This document shows, piece after piece, positions 28,440 to 37,906 of a stretch of 64,000 nucleotides of DNA. The position numbers and the translations under genes were made by a program. Position 1 is the stretch's first letter; each line of letters starts with the position of its first letter. The stretch comes from Mesorhizobium sp. LSHC420B00. Lineage in GTDB: Bacteria > Pseudomonadota > Alphaproteobacteria > Rhizobiales > Rhizobiaceae. Under the pieces are notes generated by a model. That model did no database searches. It saw only the letters and a list, made by a program, of their open reading frames with translations, and was not told the origin of the DNA. Location of the stretch: positions 92,352 to 156,351 of the forward strand of contig NZ_AYVY01000010.1 of NCBI RefSeq assembly GCF_000503055.1, written 5' to 3'.

Positions 28440-29594
28440 TCAGGCGCCGGACGGGGTCTCTTCCAGCTCCGCGACGGCCTTGGTCTGGATGGTCATAACG
28501 TTGCCGCGCCAGTCGACGGCGCCGCTCAGCCAGCCGCGCGCCCATATCGCCGGCAGCATGCAGTCGCGAACCATCATCGCCAGGATGGTGCGCAGCGACA
28601 GGTGCCATCCTTTGACCCAGGCCAAGGCACATTCCGGCAGGTAGGCCGCGACCAGCACGGCGATGGCGGTTGCCGGCAGGCTGACGCCGGCGTCAGCCGC
28701 CGCGATCAGCGCAAGCAGCAGCGGCGGCGCCGCGCCGATCAGGATCTCGGGGGCGAAGAACAGCGCGAAGGTGACGCGGCGCAGCCGCGCCCAACGCGCC
28801 TGCCGAGACCAGATCTCGCCAAGCGTGCGCCGGCCGAGCGGCTGTTCGAAGGGCGAAGCGACAAGATTGACGCGAAGTCCGAGCCGGTTGACCAGCTTGG
28901 TCGCGGCGGCGTCCTCGGCGATCTCGGCGGCCAGTGCGCGGATGCCGCCATTGGCGTCAAGCATCGGCTTGTTCCACAACATGCTCTTGCCCTGGGCGAA
29001 GCCAAGGCCGAGCGCCTCTCCAGCGTACTGCCAGCGTGCCTGCAGTGTGTTGAGAAAGGCGCATTCGACCTCCCCCCAAAACCCTTCAGGCCGCGAGCCG
29101 ATCGGCGTCGAGCAGACGAGGCCGGTGTCGGGCCGCCATGCCGCCATCAGCTGCTGGACATAATCGCTCGGCATAAGCACGTTGGAATCGGCAAGGATGA
29201 CCCAGCGATAAAGCGCCGGTTCCCAACCCTTCACGCAATTGTTGAGTTTCGGATTGCCGCTGATGCGGTCGTCGCCGACGAGCAGCCGGGCGCGTATAGC
29301 CGGAAAACGCGCCATTGCAGTGGTGATCGACTTGACCACGGGGTCGTCGGCATGGGCGACGCAGAAGATGAGTTCGTAGCGCGGCCAGTCGAGTGAGAAG
29401 GCGCGCTCCAGCGTCTCCTCGGTAAACGGCTCGACGCCGCGCGCCGGGACGACGATCGATACCGGTGGCACGGTGGCGGCCGGCGATGCGATCCTAGCTG
29501 CTCGCTTCAGCTTCAGCGAAGCTAACAGGATGCTGGCGAGATTTGAAAGAAGGAGAGCTATGGAAAAGAGGGCGGCTGCGAATGTCGGTTCCAT
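28440..29594 (-). CDS. Ceramide-glucosyltransferase-like family 2/21 glycosyltransferase
   Basis: A 384-residue membrane glycosyltransferase. An N-terminal anchor helix precedes a GT-A domain with VSIVVPARG, the metal-site segment VILADSNVLM, a downstream acidic motif AEIAEDAAAT and the RQARW motif (Q/RxxRW) near residue 255. C-terminal hydrophobic helices follow. The spacing matches GT21 ceramide glucosyltransferases; alphaproteobacterial members glycosylate ceramide or diacylglycerol in the cytoplasmic membrane. The exact lipid acceptor is not evident. It converges on metZ. Confidence 0.75.
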   Translation of the reverse strand: MEPTFAAALFSIALLLSNLASILLASLKLKRAARIASPAATVPPVSIVVPARGVEPFTEETLERAFSLDWPRYELIFCVAHADDPVVKSITTAMARFPAIRARLLVGDDRISGNPKLNNCVKGWEPALYRWVILADSNVLMPSDYVQQLMAAWRPDTGLVCSTPIGSRPEGFWGEVECAFLNTLQARWQYAGEALGLGFAQGKSMLWNKPMLDANGGIRALAAEIAEDAAATKLVNRLGLRVNLVASPFEQPLGRRTLGEIWSRQARWARLRRVTFALFFAPEILIGAAPPLLLALIAAADAGVSLPATAIAVLVAAYLPECALAWVKGWHLSLRTILAMMVRDCMLPAIWARGWLSGAVDWRGNVMTIQTKAVAELEETPSGA

Positions 29595-29821
29595 CGAGAT
29601 CTGGTCACTCCAGAAATGCTGGCCGCATGACGGCCGTTTTCAACAATTCGACAGAACACCGAGTCGCCCGGCACAAGCCTGCACACCATCATTGTCATGT
29701 GTCACTTAAATGACATTGTTTTTCGGCACCTGCGCTTGAGTCGGGCAAGGAGATGACGCGCATCGTTGATCAAACTGCGCTGAGCGTCGAAAGTTCCGTC
29801 TACATTGCTTTGGAGCAGTTC

Positions 29822-30214
29822 ATGTACAGCGCCGTCACCCGCAACATCGAAGTGCAGGTCAGGCCGTTCTATCTGGAGGATCATTCCGACCCGCCGCAAA
29901 ACCGCTATGTCTGGGGCTACCAGGTGACCATCGACAATCGGTCGGACGAGTTCGTGCAGCTTCTGTCGCGCTACTGGCACATTACCGACGGCACCGGCAA
30001 GGTCGAGGAAGTGCGCGGCCCCGGGGTCGTCGGCGAGCAACCCGGACTCAACCCCGGCGACAGCTATCAGTATACGTCTGGATGCCCGCTCTCGACCCCG
30101 TCCGGCATCATGGTCGGGCACTACACAATGCGCAACAAGCGGGGCGAGACCTTCGACGTCGCCATCCCCGCCTTCTCACTCGATTTGCCAGGCACGCGGC
30201 GCACCGTCAATTGA
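29822..30214 (+). CDS. apaG: ApaG protein
   Basis: A 130-residue protein of the ApaG/FBA-like fold: [60 protein letters not shown] and [10 protein letters not shown] are all typical. ApaG is linked to Co2+ and Mg2+ effects and dinucleotide metabolism in enterics; its biochemical role is unsettled. The frame opens at 29753, but the ATG at 29822 has a GGAG 6 nt upstream and gives the normal length. Confidence 0.93.
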   Translation: MYSAVTRNIEVQVRPFYLEDHSDPPQNRYVWGYQVTIDNRSDEFVQLLSRYWHITDGTGKVEEVRGPGVVGEQPGLNPGDSYQYTSGCPLSTPSGIMVGHYTMRNKRGETFDVAIPAFSLDLPGTRRTVN

Positions 30215-30226
30215 CGTTCACTTTGA

Positions 30227-30255
30227 TTCCTCTTCCCGCCTTGCGGGGCGAGGAA
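30227..30255. terminator. Hairpin between convergent apaG and hslO
   Basis: TTCCTC (30227-30232) pairs with GAGGAA (30250-30255), and inside it CCCGC (30235-30239) pairs with GCGGG (30243-30247). It lies in the gap between two converging genes and may terminate both, although there is no T tract. Confidence 0.45.
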
Positions 30256-30290
30256 CCCAAGTTCTGCGAAGGCAGCCGCACTGACGCTCG

Positions 30291-31301
30291 TTATTGAGCC
30301 GCTGCAAATTCCGCCGGGTCGAAGTCATATTGCTTCGAGCAGAATTCGCAGGCGACGTGAATGCTACCATCCTCGGTGCTGTCTCTGATCTCCTCGGCGG
30401 AAAAACCCTCGAGGATGCCGCGGATCTTCTCCCTCGAGCATGAGCACTGGTCGGCGACCGGCACGCCGCCGAAGACGCGGACACCATGCTCGTGGAACAG
30501 CCGGTAAAGCAGCCGCTCGGCGCCGATAGTCGGATCGATCAGCTCGGTCGGTTCAATAGTACCAAGCAGCGCCAGCAGTTCCTGCCAGGAATTGTCGGTC
30601 GGGTCGTGGATTTCCTCACGCGGATCGCCGTCGCCCCCGGGAAGGTCGGGTACGCGCATGCGTTCCGGCGACTGCGGCAGGAATTGTGCCAGCAGGCCAC
30701 CGGCGCGCCATTGCTCGCGGGCACCGCCGACGCCGGGCGTCAGAAGCTTGGCCACCGAAAGCCGTAGGTCGGTCGGAATCTGCTCCGATTGGCGGAAATA
30801 GGTGCGTGCGGCTTCTTCCAGCGTGACGCCGTCGAGCTGGACGATGCCCTGGTAGCGTTGCGTGTGGGCGCCCTGGTCGATTGTCAGCGCCAGGACGCCG
30901 CTGCCGAGCAGCGTCTGCGGCGACGTCTCGCCGGCAGCCGTCAAAGCCTCCAGCCGGTCGGCATCGAAGCGGGCATAGGCGCGCAGCGCGTGCGGCGTGG
31001 AGAAATCCGCGACCAGCATATCGACCGGCCCGTCGGTGCGGGTCTGCAGAATGAACTTGCCCTCGAACTTCAACGAAGTTCCGAGCAGGACGGTCAGCAC
31101 ACAGGCTTCGGCCAGTAGTCGTGCCACCGGCTCGGGATACTCGTGGCGGCTGAGAATAGCGTCGAGCATCGGCCCGAGCTGGACGGTACGGCCGCGCACG
31201 TCGAGCGGGCCGACCTCAAACGGCACGACATGGTCGTCGCCGGCGTAGCCGAACTCGCCGAGCTTGGGTTGATGTTCAGCCAATTGACGAGTTTCCAACA
31301 T
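30291..31301 (-). CDS. hslO: Hsp33 redox-regulated chaperone
   Basis: A 336-residue cytoplasmic holdase activated by oxidative unfolding. The N-terminal core contains VARLLAEACVLTVLLGTSLKF-type sequence and GSGVLALTIDQG. The C-terminal zinc switch is CSCSR near residue 288 and CEFC near 323, giving the four redox-active cysteines (CxC and CxxC). GGAG lies 9 nt before the ATG. The gene follows argF on the same strand by 117 bp. Confidence 0.95.
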   Translation of the reverse strand: MLETRQLAEHQPKLGEFGYAGDDHVVPFEVGPLDVRGRTVQLGPMLDAILSRHEYPEPVARLLAEACVLTVLLGTSLKFEGKFILQTRTDGPVDMLVADFSTPHALRAYARFDADRLEALTAAGETSPQTLLGSGVLALTIDQGAHTQRYQGIVQLDGVTLEEAARTYFRQSEQIPTDLRLSVAKLLTPGVGGAREQWRAGGLLAQFLPQSPERMRVPDLPGGDGDPREEIHDPTDNSWQELLALLGTIEPTELIDPTIGAERLLYRLFHEHGVRVFGGVPVADQCSCSREKIRGILEGFSAEEIRDSTEDGSIHVACEFCSKQYDFDPAEFAAAQ

Positions 31302-31418
31302 GACAAAGCTCCGGGGCGCGGCGATGCCGCCCTCCGGGGCGCATGCGACGAGACGCGCTCGATTTGCGTGATGCGCCTGAGATAGGCACCACGAACTCCC
31401 GGATCAAGGCGGCCCGGA

Positions 31419-32330
31419 TCAAGCGCCCAGGCACCAGGCCAAAACCGCCTTCTGGGCGTGGAGCCGGTTCTCGGCCTCGTCGAACACCACCGAATGCGGC
31501 CCATCGATGACCTCGTCGGTAACCTCCTCACCGCGATGCGCCGGCAGACAGTGCATGAACAGCGCGTCCGGCTTGGCTTTCGCCATCAGGGCCGCGTTGA
31601 CCTGATAGGGCAAGAAGACATTGTGGCCGCGCGCACGGTGCTCCTGACCCATCGAGACCCAGCAGTCGGTGACGATGCAGTCGGCCTCGTGAACGGCCTC
31701 CTCGGGCGAACGAGTGAATTTCAGCTTGCCGCCATTGGCCTTCGACCAGTCGACATGCCTCTGAGCCGGTTCGCTGCCTTCGGGCACGGCGACGTTCAGC
31801 TTGAAGCGGAACCGCGCAGAGGCCTCCAGTAAAGAATGCAGGACATTATTGCCGTCGCCGGTCCAGGCGATCGTCTTGCCGGCCACCGGACCGCGGTGCT
31901 CTTCGAAGGTCATGATGTCGGCCATCAACTGGCAGGGATGGGTTTCGTCGGTCAGCCCGTTGATGACGGGCACCGTAGCGTTTTCCGTCAGTTCCAGCAG
32001 CCGGTCATGCGAGGTGGTGCGGATCATGATGGCATCGACATAGCGCGACAGCACCTTGGCCGTGTCTGCAATAGTCTCGGAACGGCCAAGTTGCATCTCG
32101 GTGCCAGTCAGCATGATCGTCTCGCCACCCAACTGCCGCATGCCGACGTCGAACGACACGCGCGTGCGCGTCGAGGGCTTGTCGAAGATCATCGCCAGCA
32201 CCTTGCCTTCGAGCGGCTTGGTGCGTTCGCCGGCCTTGAGCCTCGCCTTTCGCACAGCTGCGTCGTCGAGCATGAAGCGCAGATCGCCTTCGGAAACGGC
32301 GGATAGATCGGTGAAGTGGCGAAGGGACAT
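31419..32330 (-). CDS. argF: Ornithine carbamoyltransferase
   Basis: A 303-residue enzyme making citrulline from ornithine and carbamoyl phosphate. The carbamoyl-phosphate site is [15 protein letters not shown] near residue 50; [11 protein letters not shown] near 130, [15 protein letters not shown] and the ornithine site [11 protein letters not shown] near 265 are present. The start at 32330 (MSLRHFTDL) gives the family length; the frame extends upstream inside argD without similarity. It lies 14 bp after argD, forming an argDF operon. Confidence 0.95.
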   Translation of the reverse strand: MSLRHFTDLSAVSEGDLRFMLDDAAVRKARLKAGERTKPLEGKVLAMIFDKPSTRTRVSFDVGMRQLGGETIMLTGTEMQLGRSETIADTAKVLSRYVDAIMIRTTSHDRLLELTENATVPVINGLTDETHPCQLMADIMTFEEHRGPVAGKTIAWTGDGNNVLHSLLEASARFRFKLNVAVPEGSEPAQRHVDWSKANGGKLKFTRSPEEAVHEADCIVTDCWVSMGQEHRARGHNVFLPYQVNAALMAKAKPDALFMHCLPAHRGEEVTDEVIDGPHSVVFDEAENRLHAQKAVLAWCLGA

Positions 32331-32344
32331 CAGGAATTCCAGGA

Positions 32345-33544
32345 TTACTTCGCGGCGGCAGCGACGATGGCATCCGCCAGGCTCTTGGCGCCGGCACGAA
32401 TGCGCTCGAGCCCCTCGTGGATCTCGGCATCGGTGACGGTGAGAGGCGGCAACAGACGGATAACGTTGTCGCCGGCCGGAACCGTCAAGAGATGCTGGTC
32501 GCGCAGTGCCACCGTAACCTTGGTGTTGGGCATCGCGCATTTAAGGCCGAGCATCAGGCCGGTGCCCCTGATGCTTTCGATAACGTCCGGAAATTCGTCG
32601 GCGACACCGGCCAGCCCCTGTTTCAAGAGCAGCGCCTTGCGCCGGACGTCATCGAGAAAGCCGTCTTCCAGCACCACGTCGAGCACGGCGTTGCCGACCG
32701 CCATGGCCAGCGGATTGCCGCCGAAGGTGGTGCCGTGCACGCCGGCGGTCATGCCGGCCGCTGCCTCGTCGGTGGCGAGGCAGGCGCCCATCGGGAAGCC
32801 GCCGCCGATGCCCTTGGCCACCGCCATGAGGTCGGGTGTGACACCCGCCCACTCATGCGCGAACAGCTTTCCGGTGCGGCCGACGCCGCATTGGACCTCG
32901 TCGAAAATCAAGAGCAGTCCGTGCTGATCGCAGAGCTGCCTGAGCCGCTTCAGCGATTGCGACGGCACTTGCCTGATGCCGCCCTCACCTTGCACCGGCT
33001 CGATCAGGATCGCCGCGGTTTCAGGCGTGATCGCCTTTTCGGCGGCGTCGATGTCGTCGAAGCCGACTTGGTCGAAGCCGTCGACCTTGGGGCCGAAACC
33101 TTCCAGATATTTGTACTGGCCGCCGGCGGCGATGGTCGCCAGGGTGCGGCCATGGAAGGCGCCTTCGAAGCTGATGGTGCGGAAGCGCTCGGGATGGCCC
33201 TTGACGAAGTGATAGCGCCGCGCCGTCTTGATGGCGCATTCAAGCGCCTCTGCGCCGGAATTGGTGAAGAACACCTTGTCGGCGAAGCTGGCGTCGGCCA
33301 GCCGCTCGCCGAGCCGGCTCTGTCCCGGAATCTCGTACAGATTGGAGACGTGCCAGAGCTTGGCGGCCTGTTCAGTGAGGGCCGCGACCAGATGCGGATG
33401 GCTGTAGCCCAATGAATTCACGGCGATGCCGCCTGCGAAATCGAGATATCGCTCGCCCTTGTCGGTGACCAGCCAGGTGCCTTCACCGTGGTCGAAAGCC
33501 AGGGGTGCGCGAACAAAGGTCTCGAAAAGCGCCGAACCGCTCAT
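32345..33544 (-). CDS. argD: Acetylornithine aminotransferase
   Basis: A 399-residue class III PLP aminotransferase of arginine synthesis. Landmarks are [73 protein letters not shown] and the PLP lysine in [15 protein letters not shown] near residue 250. The ATG at 33544 opens right after a short leader containing a terminator-like hairpin. The open frame upstream is non-homologous. Co-transcribed with argF. Confidence 0.95.
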   Translation of the reverse strand: MSGSALFETFVRAPLAFDHGEGTWLVTDKGERYLDFAGGIAVNSLGYSHPHLVAALTEQAAKLWHVSNLYEIPGQSRLGERLADASFADKVFFTNSGAEALECAIKTARRYHFVKGHPERFRTISFEGAFHGRTLATIAAGGQYKYLEGFGPKVDGFDQVGFDDIDAAEKAITPETAAILIEPVQGEGGIRQVPSQSLKRLRQLCDQHGLLLIFDEVQCGVGRTGKLFAHEWAGVTPDLMAVAKGIGGGFPMGACLATDEAAAGMTAGVHGTTFGGNPLAMAVGNAVLDVVLEDGFLDDVRRKALLLKQGLAGVADEFPDVIESIRGTGLMLGLKCAMPNTKVTVALRDQHLLTVPAGDNVIRLLPPLTVTDAEIHEGLERIRAGAKSLADAIVAAAAK

Positions 33545-33898
33545 TATATGCGTCTCCGGAACCGGAAAATCAAAAAGCCGCCAAAGCGGCGGCCCTTGTG
33601 GCTTATCGTGTTTTTCGGCCGTGAAGTCAACGAAAAGGTCGCGCAAGGACGTGCGGCAAGCCCCCCAGCACAATGCCGGCTCATAAGCGACCGGGCAAGT
33701 TGGGGAAAACCGAAAAAACCGATTCGTGTTGGCCTTGGGACTCTTGTCACCGAGTCAGCGCATAAGGTAATTGTAGTAGAGAAATAACTAGATTTCGTGC
33801 GGCGGACCTAATCACCCGATATATGTGGTGTCTGCCCGGCAGAAGCCGGGTCGGGAATGGATTCCGATTGCCGCACTTTTCAGCAGGAGCGCGGTCTC
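33545..33898. other. argD-gcrA divergent promoter region
   Basis: A 354-bp gap. The minus side carries a TTGACT-N17-GATAAG promoter candidate (33630-33602) and the leader hairpin of argD. The plus side leads to gcrA and contains CcrM-type GANTC sites, including GATTC at 33860-33864. I see no further gene. Confidence 0.5.
33571..33593 (-). terminator. Terminator-like hairpin in the argD leader
   Basis: On the minus strand GCCGCC-GCTTT-GGCGGC is followed by TTTTTG, the form of an intrinsic terminator. It is 33 bp upstream of the argD start and begins just after the predicted transcription start, so it could be an attenuator or a 5' stabilising hairpin. Confidence 0.65.
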
Positions 33899-34423
33899 AT
33901 GAACTGGACTGACGAGCGAGTCGAACTTCTCAGAAAATTGTGGTCGGAGGGTCTCAGCGCCAGCCAGATCGCCGCACAGCTTGGTGGGGTCAGCCGCAAT
34001 GCGGTCATCGGCAAAGTGCACCGGCTGAAACTGTCCGGCCGCGGACGCACAACCGCATCACCGGCACGCCAGAAGAAGACGGTACAGGGATCGACGATCC
34101 AGAAATCGGTGTCGCGGGCAGCAAGCGCCACGCGCCATGCCACCACGTCGATGTCGATCGGTGCGACCGCGCTCAAGGCGCAGTTCGATGCCGAACCGGT
34201 GTCGCGCCACTATATCCGCCCGGTCGAAAACGTCGTCGTGCCGATCTCCCGGCATCTGCAACTCGTCGAGCTGAACGAGCGCACCTGCAAGTGGCCGAAT
34301 GGCGATCCGCTTTCGGAAGACTTCCATTTCTGCGGCAACGACGCCGCCGAAACCGGACCCTACTGCAAGTACCACGCCCGGGTGGCGTTCCAGCCGGCGT
34401 CGGAGCGGCGGCGGAGCAGGTGA
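33899..34423 (+). CDS. gcrA: GcrA cell-cycle regulator
   Basis: A 174-residue alphaproteobacterial transcription factor. The N-terminal HTH (MNWTDERVELLRKLWSEG, ASQIAAQLGGVSRNAVIGKV) is diagnostic. A low-complexity linker follows, and the C-terminal sigma70-interacting domain has CKWPNGDP and FCG with YCKYH near residues 135-165. GcrA acts with sigma70 at promoters bearing CcrM-methylated GANTC sites. The ATG at 33899 is preferred over 33857 because the family starts MNWTDE or similar. Confidence 0.95.
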   Translation: MNWTDERVELLRKLWSEGLSASQIAAQLGGVSRNAVIGKVHRLKLSGRGRTTASPARQKKTVQGSTIQKSVSRAASATRHATTSMSIGATALKAQFDAEPVSRHYIRPVENVVVPISRHLQLVELNERTCKWPNGDPLSEDFHFCGNDAAETGPYCKYHARVAFQPASERRRSR

Positions 34424-34492
34424 ATGGTGGCGGCTTGAGCCTGGCGTAAGAAGCAAGGCTCCCATTTAGCCCTATTCACTATTCACCTCTCT

Positions 34493-35500
34493 TCAAAGCC
34501 ACCCATTCTTGCGAAACCGCCAGTAAAGAAACGTGCAGATCAGGGCGATTGCCGCCAGTACGGCCGGGTAGCCATATTCCATCCTCAGTTCCGGCATGTC
34601 GCTGAAATTCATGCCGTAGATGCCGGCGAATGCTGTCGGCACGGCCAAGATGGCGGCCCATGAGGCAAGCTTCTTGGAGATCGCCGTCTCCTGACTCTGG
34701 CCGACCAGAAGGCTCGCCTCGAAGGCGAAGGCGAGAACCTCACGCAGGCTGTCGATCTTTTCCTGGACCGTGCGGATGTGGTCGGTGACGTCGCGAAACA
34801 GCGGGTGCATGGCTGTATGGATTTGCGGCAGATCGGCGCTGGTCAGCCGCCGGCAGACCTCCACCAGCGGCAGGGCCGCATTACGCAGGCGCAAGAGATC
34901 GCGGCGCAGCATGTAAAGCCGCTCGATGTCGGAGCCGGTCATCGGCTTCAGCAGAACCTTGTCCTCGATCGCCTCGACCTCGTTTTCGATCTGCTCGAGC
35001 ACCGGCATGTAGTTGTCGACGATGAAATCGAGAATGGCGTAGAGGACGAAATCCTCGCCCTTGGCGAGGGAATGCGGACAGCTTTCCCAGTGCTGGCGAA
35101 CGGCGGCGTAGGAGGTCGACGGGCCATGCCTGACGCTGACAATGTAGCCAGCGCCGACGAACAGATGCGTCTCGCCGAAGGTGACACGGCTGTCGATCAG
35201 CTGCGCCGTGCGGGCAACGATGAACAGGGCATCACCATATTGCTCGATCTTCGGCCGTTGGTGCGGATGCTCGGCGTCCTCGATCGCCAACTCGTGCAGA
35301 TGGAATTGCGCCTGGACGCGCAGCAATAAATTGCGGTCGGGCTCCAGCAGTCCGATCCAGACGACATGGCCCGGCTTCCCGGCCCATTCGCCGGCTTCCT
35401 CGATCGGTATGTCGGCGATGCGCCGCCCAGCCGTATAGACGCCGCAAGCGATTATGCCCGACATCGGCGGCGCGGGAGCAAACTCGCGGACATATTCCAT
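34493..35500 (-). CDS. corA: CorA-family magnesium/cobalt transporter
   Basis: A 335-residue CorA channel: a large N-terminal cytoplasmic domain, a long stalk helix, and two C-terminal membrane helices with the signature YGMNF near residue 300 at the pore entrance. It takes up Mg2+ (or Co2+/Ni2+/Zn2+ in some clades). The start at 35500 has an AGGAGG site 6-7 nt upstream; an in-frame ATG at 35527 lacks one. Confidence 0.92.
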   Translation of the reverse strand: MEYVREFAPAPPMSGIIACGVYTAGRRIADIPIEEAGEWAGKPGHVVWIGLLEPDRNLLLRVQAQFHLHELAIEDAEHPHQRPKIEQYGDALFIVARTAQLIDSRVTFGETHLFVGAGYIVSVRHGPSTSYAAVRQHWESCPHSLAKGEDFVLYAILDFIVDNYMPVLEQIENEVEAIEDKVLLKPMTGSDIERLYMLRRDLLRLRNAALPLVEVCRRLTSADLPQIHTAMHPLFRDVTDHIRTVQEKIDSLREVLAFAFEASLLVGQSQETAISKKLASWAAILAVPTAFAGIYGMNFSDMPELRMEYGYPAVLAAIALICTFLYWRFRKNGWL

Positions 35501-35692
35501 CCCAGCCTCCTGAAGGCAGGCTTTCATCGCGGAACTGAGAAGTCGGCGCGTCGAAAGCTTAGCGCAATTTGCTCTCAGGTGGCGAATCCGAAATTCGCAT
35601 TAGTGTCGAGCAGCAGGGGAGCTGCTTTTCGGATTTGAGAGCCACTCCACCAAGTGGCAACTCTAGCGGCCACCACGTTTTGTTTCGAGAAC

Positions 35693-36418
35693 TCACTTCG
35701 CAGGCAGCGTTGCGGGAAGAATTATCTTATCCGTCTTGTCGCCCTTCGGGCGATCGGCCGGCATCTGATCGCCGGTGACGATATAGTAGATCGTCTCGGC
35801 GATGTTGGTGGCGTGGTCGCCGATGCGCTCGATGTTCTTGGCGCAAAACAGGAGATGCGTGCAGGGCGTGATGTTGCGTGGGTCTTCCATCATGTAGGTC
35901 AACAACTCGCGAAACAGCGAGGTGTACATGGCATCGATCTGGTCGTCGCGGTCGCGCACGAAACCGATTTTCTCCACCGACCGCGACGCGTAGACGTCGA
36001 GCACTTCCTTGAGCTGGGTCAGTGCCAGATTGGCCAAAGCCTCGAGGCCGCGGAACAGGCTGTTCGGCTGGCGCCCGTCGGCGACGGCAACCACCCGCTT
36101 GGCGATGTTCTTGCCGAGGTCGCCCACCCGTTCGAGGTCCGCCGAGATGCGGATCGCGCCGACGATCTCGCGCAGATCCGTCGCCATCGGCTGGCGCTTG
36201 GCGATGATGATGATCGCCTTGTCGTCGATCTCACGCTGCCCCTCATCCAGAACCAGGTCGTCTCGAATGACTTTCTGGGCGAGCCCCGGATTCGCATTGA
36301 CCAGCGCCGCTACTGCCTGCTCGACCATGCGCTCGGCATGCCCGCCCATCGCCGCGATGCGCTTCGACAGATATTTCAGCTCCTCGTCATAGGCGCTGAC
36401 GATGTGCACGGACTGCAT
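35693..36418 (-). CDS. phoU: Phosphate signalling regulator PhoU
   Basis: A 241-residue all-helical protein with two PhoU repeats, each bearing a metal-binding motif: ISADLERVGDLGKNIAKR and CAKNIERIGDHATNIAE. PhoU couples the Pst transporter to the PhoR kinase and restrains phosphate uptake. Here it lies directly downstream of phoR (113-bp gap), with no pstSCAB between and no phoB following. Confidence 0.95.
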   Translation of the reverse strand: MQSVHIVSAYDEELKYLSKRIAAMGGHAERMVEQAVAALVNANPGLAQKVIRDDLVLDEGQREIDDKAIIIIAKRQPMATDLREIVGAIRISADLERVGDLGKNIAKRVVAVADGRQPNSLFRGLEALANLALTQLKEVLDVYASRSVEKIGFVRDRDDQIDAMYTSLFRELLTYMMEDPRNITPCTHLLFCAKNIERIGDHATNIAETIYYIVTGDQMPADRPKGDKTDKIILPATLPAK

Positions 36419-36531
36419 GGACGAATGCCTTCCCGGATCTTCTGGTTGAGTCGTTCGCTCGAATCCCCGCTGATACGCTAGCCGGATGACAGAAAAAAGA
36501 AACGGCCCATCATGTGGTAGATAGTACGGCG

Positions 36532-37797
36532 TCAGCGAGCCGGCAAATGGACCGTGAACGCCGCGCCCTTGCCGACCTCCGACCTGATGGAGAGTCTGGC
36601 GTTGTGGCGGGTTAGGATATGCTTGACGATGGACAGGCCAAGGCCGGTGCCCTTTTGGGTCCGGCTGTTCTCGACATCGACGCGGTAGAAGCGCTCGGTG
36701 ATGCGCGGGATATGTTCTTCGGGGATGCCGGGGCCGAAATCCCTGATGGTGACGTCGATGCCCGGCTCGGGATCGCTGTCGCCGCGCGTAATCGACACCA
36801 CGACGCGTCCACCGGACTGACCGTATTTGCAGGCGTTTTCTAGCAGGTTTTCAAAAACCTGGAAAAGCTCGTCGCGATCGCCGGGCACGTCGAGCGGCCC
36901 TTGCGCGAAATCCCGCTCGATGACGACGCCGTTTTCCTTGGCCAGCGGCCCAAGCGAATCGATGACGCTGTCGATGGCCTGGCGCAGATCGACCTCGGTT
37001 CCCGGCTTGAGATAGGGCTTCATCTCCAGGCGTGACAGCGACAGAAGGTCGTCGATGAGGCGCGCCATGCGGCTGGTCTGGTTCTGCATGATCTGCAGGA
37101 ACTGCTCGCGTGCCGCGGGGTCGTTGCGGGCCGGCCCGCGCAGCGTCTCGATGAAGCCAGCGATCGAGGCGAGAGGCGTGCGCAACTCGTGGCTGGCATT
37201 GGCAATGAAGTCGGCGCGCATTCTGTCGATCCGGCGCGCCTCGCTCTGGTCCTTGAACACCAGCACGTAGAGATCCGTGGCGTGGCCGACAGAAGACGCG
37301 CTCACCCGATAAGCTCGTTCGACCGGCAGCTTCTCGATGTAGTCGACGCTGTCCGAAGCGACGTTGCCCGACAAGATATTATCCAGCAAGGCCTGCATTT
37401 CCGGCGCGCGGAATTTCAGCGACAGCGATACGCCGGGGGCAATCCCACCAAAGGCTGCAAAGGCGGCGGCGTTGGCATGGACGACGGCGGCGGAGCGATC
37501 GAAAATGATCAGCGGATCGGCAACCGCCGCCGCGAGATATTCGCCGGAAAGCCGTTGCAGGCCGCTCGCCTCGATGGCCGCGGCATTTTCGGTCGATTGA
37601 TGCGCGACGCCGGCCGGCAGCATCGCAGCGGCAACCAGCACGGCGCCTGCCAGCAGCACCACATAGCCGGATATGCCGGCAAAACCATAGACCATCAGAA
37701 CTGCAACGAAGCCGGCCGCCAGCAGCCAGCGGCTGTTCCACAGCCGCATGGCGACGGCTTGCGCCCTGCCTTTCCGCTCTGTGCCGATGTCGGCCAT
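36532..37797 (-). CDS. phoR: Phosphate-regulon sensor histidine kinase PhoR
   Basis: A 421-residue membrane kinase. Two close N-terminal membrane helices are followed by a PAS-like domain around 90-180, the H-box FIANASHELRTPLASIAGF near 200, N-box ENLLENACKYGQ, G1 RDFGPGIPEEH and GTGLGLSIVKHI. This is the PhoR layout. The target would be PhoB, not in this window. Co-orientation with phoU supports the assignment. ppk2 is divergent from it across 109 bp. Confidence 0.85.
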   Translation of the reverse strand: MADIGTERKGRAQAVAMRLWNSRWLLAAGFVAVLMVYGFAGISGYVVLLAGAVLVAAAMLPAGVAHQSTENAAAIEASGLQRLSGEYLAAAVADPLIIFDRSAAVVHANAAAFAAFGGIAPGVSLSLKFRAPEMQALLDNILSGNVASDSVDYIEKLPVERAYRVSASSVGHATDLYVLVFKDQSEARRIDRMRADFIANASHELRTPLASIAGFIETLRGPARNDPAAREQFLQIMQNQTSRMARLIDDLLSLSRLEMKPYLKPGTEVDLRQAIDSVIDSLGPLAKENGVVIERDFAQGPLDVPGDRDELFQVFENLLENACKYGQSGGRVVVSITRGDSDPEPGIDVTIRDFGPGIPEEHIPRITERFYRVDVENSRTQKGTGLGLSIVKHILTRHNARLSIRSEVGKGAAFTVHLPAR

Positions 37798-37906
37798 TTG
37801 CGCTCCGTCGCCTGCGCTCCGTCTGCGGCCACCTCAAGAACTTCCTGCTGGACCGGCATGGAGGCTCCCAATAGCATGAGTCCGGAAGCTGGAAAGGTTC
37901 GTCTCG

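Noticed and set aside
37798..37906. Pho box between phoR and ppk2
   Set aside because: I looked for CTGTCAT-type direct repeats and found none; any Pho control of these genes is not visible here.
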